This document shows, piece after piece, positions 4,975 to 7,809 of a DNA stretch of 7,809 nucleotides. Where the stretch lies: assembly GCA_905236585.1 (NCBI GenBank), contig CAJOQZ010000327.1:1-7809 (forward strand). Direction: 5' to 3'. Position 1 is the first letter of the stretch; the number at the start of each line of letters is the position of its first letter. This stretch comes from an uncultured Lachnospiraceae bacterium (GTDB taxonomy: Bacteria > Bacillota > Clostridia > Lachnospirales > Lachnospiraceae). Below the pieces are notes generated by a model. That model searched no databases. It saw only the letters and a program-made list of their open reading frames with translations, and was not told the origin of the DNA. Made by a program: the position numbers and the translations under genes.

Positions 4975-5002
4975 AAAATATGGGGTATATTTGTACGCAA
5001 CC

Positions 5003-6043
5003 TTAACTTGCCGCCTGCGCCTTGATCGCTTCGGTCAGCATCGGTACGATCTTGTTCAAATCGCCGACAATGCCGTAATCCGCTACTTCAAAGATCGGCG
5101 CCGTCTCATCCTTGTTGATCGCAATGATGATGTCGCTCTCTTCCATTCCCGCTACATGCTGGATCGCACCGGAAATGCCGATGGCGAAGTACACGTTCGG
5201 ACGAACCGTCTTGCCGGTCTGTCCTACCTGCATATCCTTCGGCTTCCAGCCGTTATCCACTACTGCACGCGAGCAGGATACCGTGCCGCCGATCGCATCC
5301 GCGAGATCTTCCAAAATCTTGAAGTTCTCCGGAGAGCCGACACCGCGGCCGCCGGATACAAGGATCTTCGCCGAAGCGATGTCTACCGTCTTCGCTACAT
5401 CCTTTACAACCTTTAAGATTTCAACGTAGCGGTCGTTCTCCTGTAATTTCGGATCGAACTCGACAACTTCCGCTTTTGCACCCTTCTTCGGCTCAATCTT
5501 CTGCATAACGCCGGGGCGTACCGTAGCCATCTGCGGACGGTTGTCCGGGCACGCGATCGTAGCGATCGTATTGCCGCCGAACGCCGGACGCGTCATAAGA
5601 AGCTGATTCTGCTTCGCTTTATCCGGCTCTGCATTGAGCGGGAACTGTCCGATATCAAGCGACGTACAGTCTGCCGTAAGTCCCGTCGCAACTCTTGCCG
5701 ACACCGTCGGTCCCAAGTCACGTCCGATCGCTGTCGCGCCGACAAGCATGATCTCCGGCTTGAACTCATTGATTACCGCCGCAAGCGCCTGTGCATACGG
5801 CTCCGTCCGGTATGTCTCCAAACGGTCATCGTCGCAAACGATAACTTTGTCCGCGCCGTACTCCGCAAGTTCATCCGCCAAGCCCTTTACGTTCTTGCCG
5901 AGAAGAACCGCGCCGACTTCCACGCCGCCTAAGTCGTTCGCTAAATCTCTTGCTTTGCCGAGCAGTTCGAAAGCGATATTATCCAGCTTATTGTCTACCT
6001 GCTGAGCAAAGATATATACTCCTTTGTAATCTTCTAAAGCCAT
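5003..6043 (-). CDS. etfA: Electron transfer flavoprotein, alpha subunit (346 aa)
   Basis: EtfA is the large subunit of the cytoplasmic ETF heterodimer that exchanges electrons with acyl-CoA dehydrogenases. The N-terminal half (about 1-200) has the nucleotide-binding-like ETF fold. The C-terminal half is the FAD domain: GGRGVGSPENF (231-241), SCSRAVVDNGW, QVGQTGKTVRP and the ETF-alpha signature around YFAIGISGAIQHVAG (285-299), continuing to IIIAIN. Length is normal and nothing appears missing. The ATG at 6043 has AAAAGGAGG 7 nt upstream. The gene follows etfB after an unusually long structured spacer and ends the operon. With the linked acyl-CoA dehydrogenase it should form the crotonyl-CoA-reducing complex of butyrate synthesis; in clostridia this complex bifurcates electrons from NADH to crotonyl-CoA and ferredoxin. 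Bifurcation here is inferred from context. Confidence 0.95.
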   Translation of the reverse strand: MALEDYKGVYIFAQQVDNKLDNIAFELLGKARDLANDLGGVEVGAVLLGKNVKGLADELAEYGADKVIVCDDDRLETYRTEPYAQALAAVINEFKPEIMLVGATAIGRDLGPTVSARVATGLTADCTSLDIGQFPLNAEPDKAKQNQLLMTRPAFGGNTIATIACPDNRPQMATVRPGVMQKIEPKKGAKAEVVEFDPKLQENDRYVEILKVVKDVAKTVDIASAKILVSGGRGVGSPENFKILEDLADAIGGTVSCSRAVVDNGWKPKDMQVGQTGKTVRPNVYFAIGISGAIQHVAGMEESDIIIAINKDETAPIFEVADYGIVGDLNKIVPMLTEAIKAQAAS

Positions 6044-6063
6044 GTTTTATCCTCCTTTTAATA

Positions 6064-6223
6064 AATGATACCCCAAGATTGCTCCGTTCTTAAGAACTCC
6101 CGCAATCTTGGCAACATTCGTAATCCGTCCTGTCGGACTACTTACTCATGTTGTTGCGGGTCTTAAATGAACATCCTTTCATGCAAGCATGAAATTCTGT
6201 TCATTTTATCCCCTTGTATCATT
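6064..6223 (-). repeat. Structured spacer between etfB and etfA: three stem-loops within a terminal inverted repeat
   Basis: AATGATAC (6064-6071) and GTATCATT (6216-6223) are perfect 8-bp inverted repeats at the two ends of this stretch. Between them lie three consecutive stem-loops. 6165-6206 pairs AAATGAACA with TGTTCATTT and, further in, TTTCATGC with GCATGAAA. 6112-6153 pairs CAACAT/ATGTTG, GTAA/TTAC and GTCC/GGAC with small internal loops. 6073-6111 pairs CCAAGATTGC with GCAATCTTGG around a GTTCTTAAGAAC palindrome. The whole could fold as a closed multi-branch RNA, or be a small MITE-like insertion. The right end overlaps the etfB stop codon; the left end lies 9 nt before the etfA ribosome binding site. 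Confidence 0.5.
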
Positions 6224-7013
6224 AAATGACATGCTTCTCAAGCAACTTGCTCATGATGTAATCAACGGACTCTTTCGGGTCTTTGTTGATGGTTTCGCCC
6301 GCGCCCTTACGAACTTTGTCGGATGCCTTTGCGATCTTCGTCGGCGATCCCGCAAGTCCGATATCCTTGTCGTCAAGGTCTTTTAAGTCGGGGCGTCCCC
6401 AAACGGTAACTTCCTTTTCATCATATGCGTCGAAGATTCCGCCCGGCGTCATATAACGCGGCTCATTCAGTTCCGCAAGCGCCGTAATCAGGCAAGGCAT
6501 TTTCGCCTTTACTTCATGATAACGGTCGTCATACTGCCGCTTAACGATGACATAGCCGTTTTCAATCTTCAACTCTTCAGCATAAGAGATTACTGGGAGT
6601 TTCAAATGTTCTGCAATCTGCGGTCCAACCTGTGCCGTATCGCCGTCGATTGCCTGACGGCCGGTAATGATCAGATCATAGTCGATGTTCCTAAGTCCGG
6701 CAGCGATCGTCGAAGACGTCGCCCATGTATCCGCACCGCCCAGTACGCGGTCCGTGATCAGCACGCCCTTGTCGGCGCCCATAGCCATTGCCTCACGAAG
6801 AACGTCGTCCGCCTTCGGCAGACCCATGGTAAGCGCGGTAACTTCTACGTTGTCCGGGTCAGCATCCTTGATGCGCAGCGCCGCTTCCAGACCCGCCTTG
6901 TCGTCCGGGTTCATAATCGTAAGCATCGCCGCTCTGTTTAATGTTCCGTCCGGGTTGAACTGTACGCCGCCCGAGGTATCCGGAACCTGTTTGATACATA
7001 CTACGATTTTCAT
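6222..7013 (-). CDS. etfB: Electron transfer flavoprotein, beta subunit (263 aa)
   Basis: EtfB pairs with EtfA. In bifurcating ETFs it carries the second FAD and the NADH site; in classical ETFs it binds AMP. Family hallmarks are the N-terminal KIVVCIKQVPDT, the MGADKGVLITDRVLGGADTW stretch (78-97), TGRQAIDGD (118-125) and TAQVGPQIAEHL. The GDTAQVGP segment (124-131) is the loop that in bifurcating enzymes contacts the beta-FAD, and it favours a flavin- rather than AMP-binding subunit; this is inference from family knowledge. The ATG at 7013 has AGGAGG 10 nt upstream, inside the 27-nt gap after the acyl-CoA dehydrogenase stop, so the two genes are clearly cotranscribed. The length is usual for the family and no lesion is seen. 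The TAA stop lies within the inverted repeat at the start of the spacer before etfA. Confidence 0.95.
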   Translation of the reverse strand: MKIVVCIKQVPDTSGGVQFNPDGTLNRAAMLTIMNPDDKAGLEAALRIKDADPDNVEVTALTMGLPKADDVLREAMAMGADKGVLITDRVLGGADTWATSSTIAAGLRNIDYDLIITGRQAIDGDTAQVGPQIAEHLKLPVISYAEELKIENGYVIVKRQYDDRYHEVKAKMPCLITALAELNEPRYMTPGGIFDAYDEKEVTVWGRPDLKDLDDKDIGLAGSPTKIAKASDKVRKGAGETINKDPKESVDYIMSKLLEKHVI

Positions 7014-7040
7014 TATGTCTTATCCTCCTTATTCCGAATA

Positions 7041-7809
7041 CTATTTCAATAATGCGCCCGAGATTACCATCCGCTGAACTTCGGATGTTCCTTCGTAGAT
7101 CTCCGTGATCTTCGCGTCACGCATCATACGCTCTACGTCATACTCTCTCGTATAGCCGTAACCGCCGTGCAGCTGAACCGCCTTCGTCGTAACAGCCATT
7201 GCCGCTTCCGCCGCGAACAGTTTTGCCTGCGCCGCCTCTACAGAATATACCTTCTGCGTCGCCTTTGCTTCCGCTGCGCGGTATACCATGAACTGCGCCG
7301 CCTGCATACGGGTCGCCATATCCGCCAACGTAAACTGCGTATTCTGGAATGCGGAGATCGGACGTCCGAACTGCTTACGCTCTTTTACGAAGTTGATCGC
7401 GCAATCTAACGCGCCTTCGCCGATACCGAGAGCCTGTGCAGCGATACCGATACGTCCGCCGTCAAGGGTGTGCATCGCGATACCGAAGCCCTTGCCACGC
7501 GGTCCTAAGATGTTGTCCTTCGGAATCCGGCAGTCTTCGAAGATCAATTCATAGGTCGCCGATCCGCGGATACCCATTTTCTTTTCTTTTGTACCGAAAG
7601 AGAATCCCGGCGTGCCTTTTTCAACAATGAATGCGGAGAAACGCTTCTGCGGTCCTCTCTTGCCCTCTACGATATCCGTAACGGCGAAGATGATGTAGAT
7701 ATCCGCTTCCTTGCCGTTCGTGATGAATATCTTGGAGCCGTTTATTACGTACTCCTCGCCCTCCAATACCGCCTTGGTCTGAACGCCCGCGGCGTCGGTG
7801 CCGGCGCCG
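7041..7809 (-). CDS. bcd: Acyl-CoA dehydrogenase, probably butyryl-CoA dehydrogenase (C-terminal 255 residues; 5' end outside the window)
   Basis: This FAD enzyme interconverts short-chain acyl-CoA and enoyl-CoA; beside etfB-etfA it most likely reduces crotonyl-CoA to butyryl-CoA. The frame runs off the right edge, and the first visible residues, GAGTDAAGVQT, belong to the TEPGAGTD signature of the family's middle domain. Next come EGEEYVINGSKIFITNG and GIRGSATYELIFEDCRIP of the beta domain. The C-terminal helical domain has RKQFGRPISAFQ and QLHGGYGYTREY. The catalytic base Glu lies in IYEGTSEVQ (codon 7092-7094), the position used by short-chain enzymes. About 120-130 N-terminal residues are missing only because of the window edge. 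A TTG at 7764-7766 is internal, not a start. The symbol is inferred from the operon; substrate length is not shown by the sequence. Confidence 0.92.
   Translation of the reverse strand, partial: GAGTDAAGVQTKAVLEGEEYVINGSKIFITNGKEADIYIIFAVTDIVEGKRGPQKRFSAFIVEKGTPGFSFGTKEKKMGIRGSATYELIFEDCRIPKDNILGPRGKGFGIAMHTLDGGRIGIAAQALGIGEGALDCAINFVKERKQFGRPISAFQNTQFTLADMATRMQAAQFMVYRAAEAKATQKVYSVEAAQAKLFAAEAAMAVTTKAVQLHGGYGYTREYDVERMMRDAKITEIYEGTSEVQRMVISGALLK

Noticed and set aside
1..7809. CRISPR array, tRNA, rRNA or an intact transposase
   Set aside because: No regularly spaced direct repeats, tRNA-like cloverleaf with anticodon arm, rRNA segments or transposase motifs were seen on either strand.

Overview
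The window looks like the chromosome of an anaerobic Firmicute of the Clostridia, probably a butyrate-forming Lachnospiraceae-type bacterium. This rests on strong AGGAGG ribosome binding sites, a butyryl-CoA dehydrogenase/electron-transfer-flavoprotein operon, a clostridial-type Mrp/Nbp35 ATPase, a chromosomal TraX protein and hybrid histidine kinase pieces of a kind common in this group. The assignment is inference from gene content; no taxonomic marker is present.

Positions 1-880 (+ strand) look like a small accessory island. A short XRE-type helix-turn-helix regulator (178-438) is followed at once by a consensus promoter whose -35 box overlaps the regulator's stop codon. This promoter would transcribe a ~80-nt leader with four mutually complementary segments, the last of which buries the Shine-Dalgarno sequence of a 46-residue hydrophobic peptide (552-692). 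A strong minus-strand terminator lies inside the 3' end of the peptide gene, and a possible minus-strand promoter lies just beyond the gene. Together they suggest a ~100-nt convergent antisense RNA. The layout resembles a type I toxin-antitoxin module and is the best candidate here for an undescribed system.

Positions 884-3041 (+ strand) hold the remains of one or more hybrid sensor kinases, now in three frames: half a PAS domain, then the C-terminal half of a receiver plus an Hpt domain running into a HisKA box, then an HATPase domain, a complete receiver and the N-terminal half of another receiver. At least two out-of-frame deletions are visible, and the domain order suggests collapse of two tandem kinase genes.

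Positions 3053-4857 (- strand) carry a likely two-gene unit: mrp/nbp35 (Fe-S carrier ATPase) followed 18 nt later by a TraX-family membrane protein.

Positions 4858-7809 (- strand) carry, in transcription order, an acyl-CoA dehydrogenase (5' end outside the window), etfB and etfA. These form the electron-transferring, probably flavin-bifurcating, crotonyl-CoA reduction complex of butyrate synthesis. Two non-coding gaps in this half are unusually structured: the 178-nt etfB-etfA spacer, with three stem-loops enclosed by an 8-bp terminal inverted repeat, and the 291-nt etfA-mrp gap, with several perfect hairpins and a possible pseudoknot.
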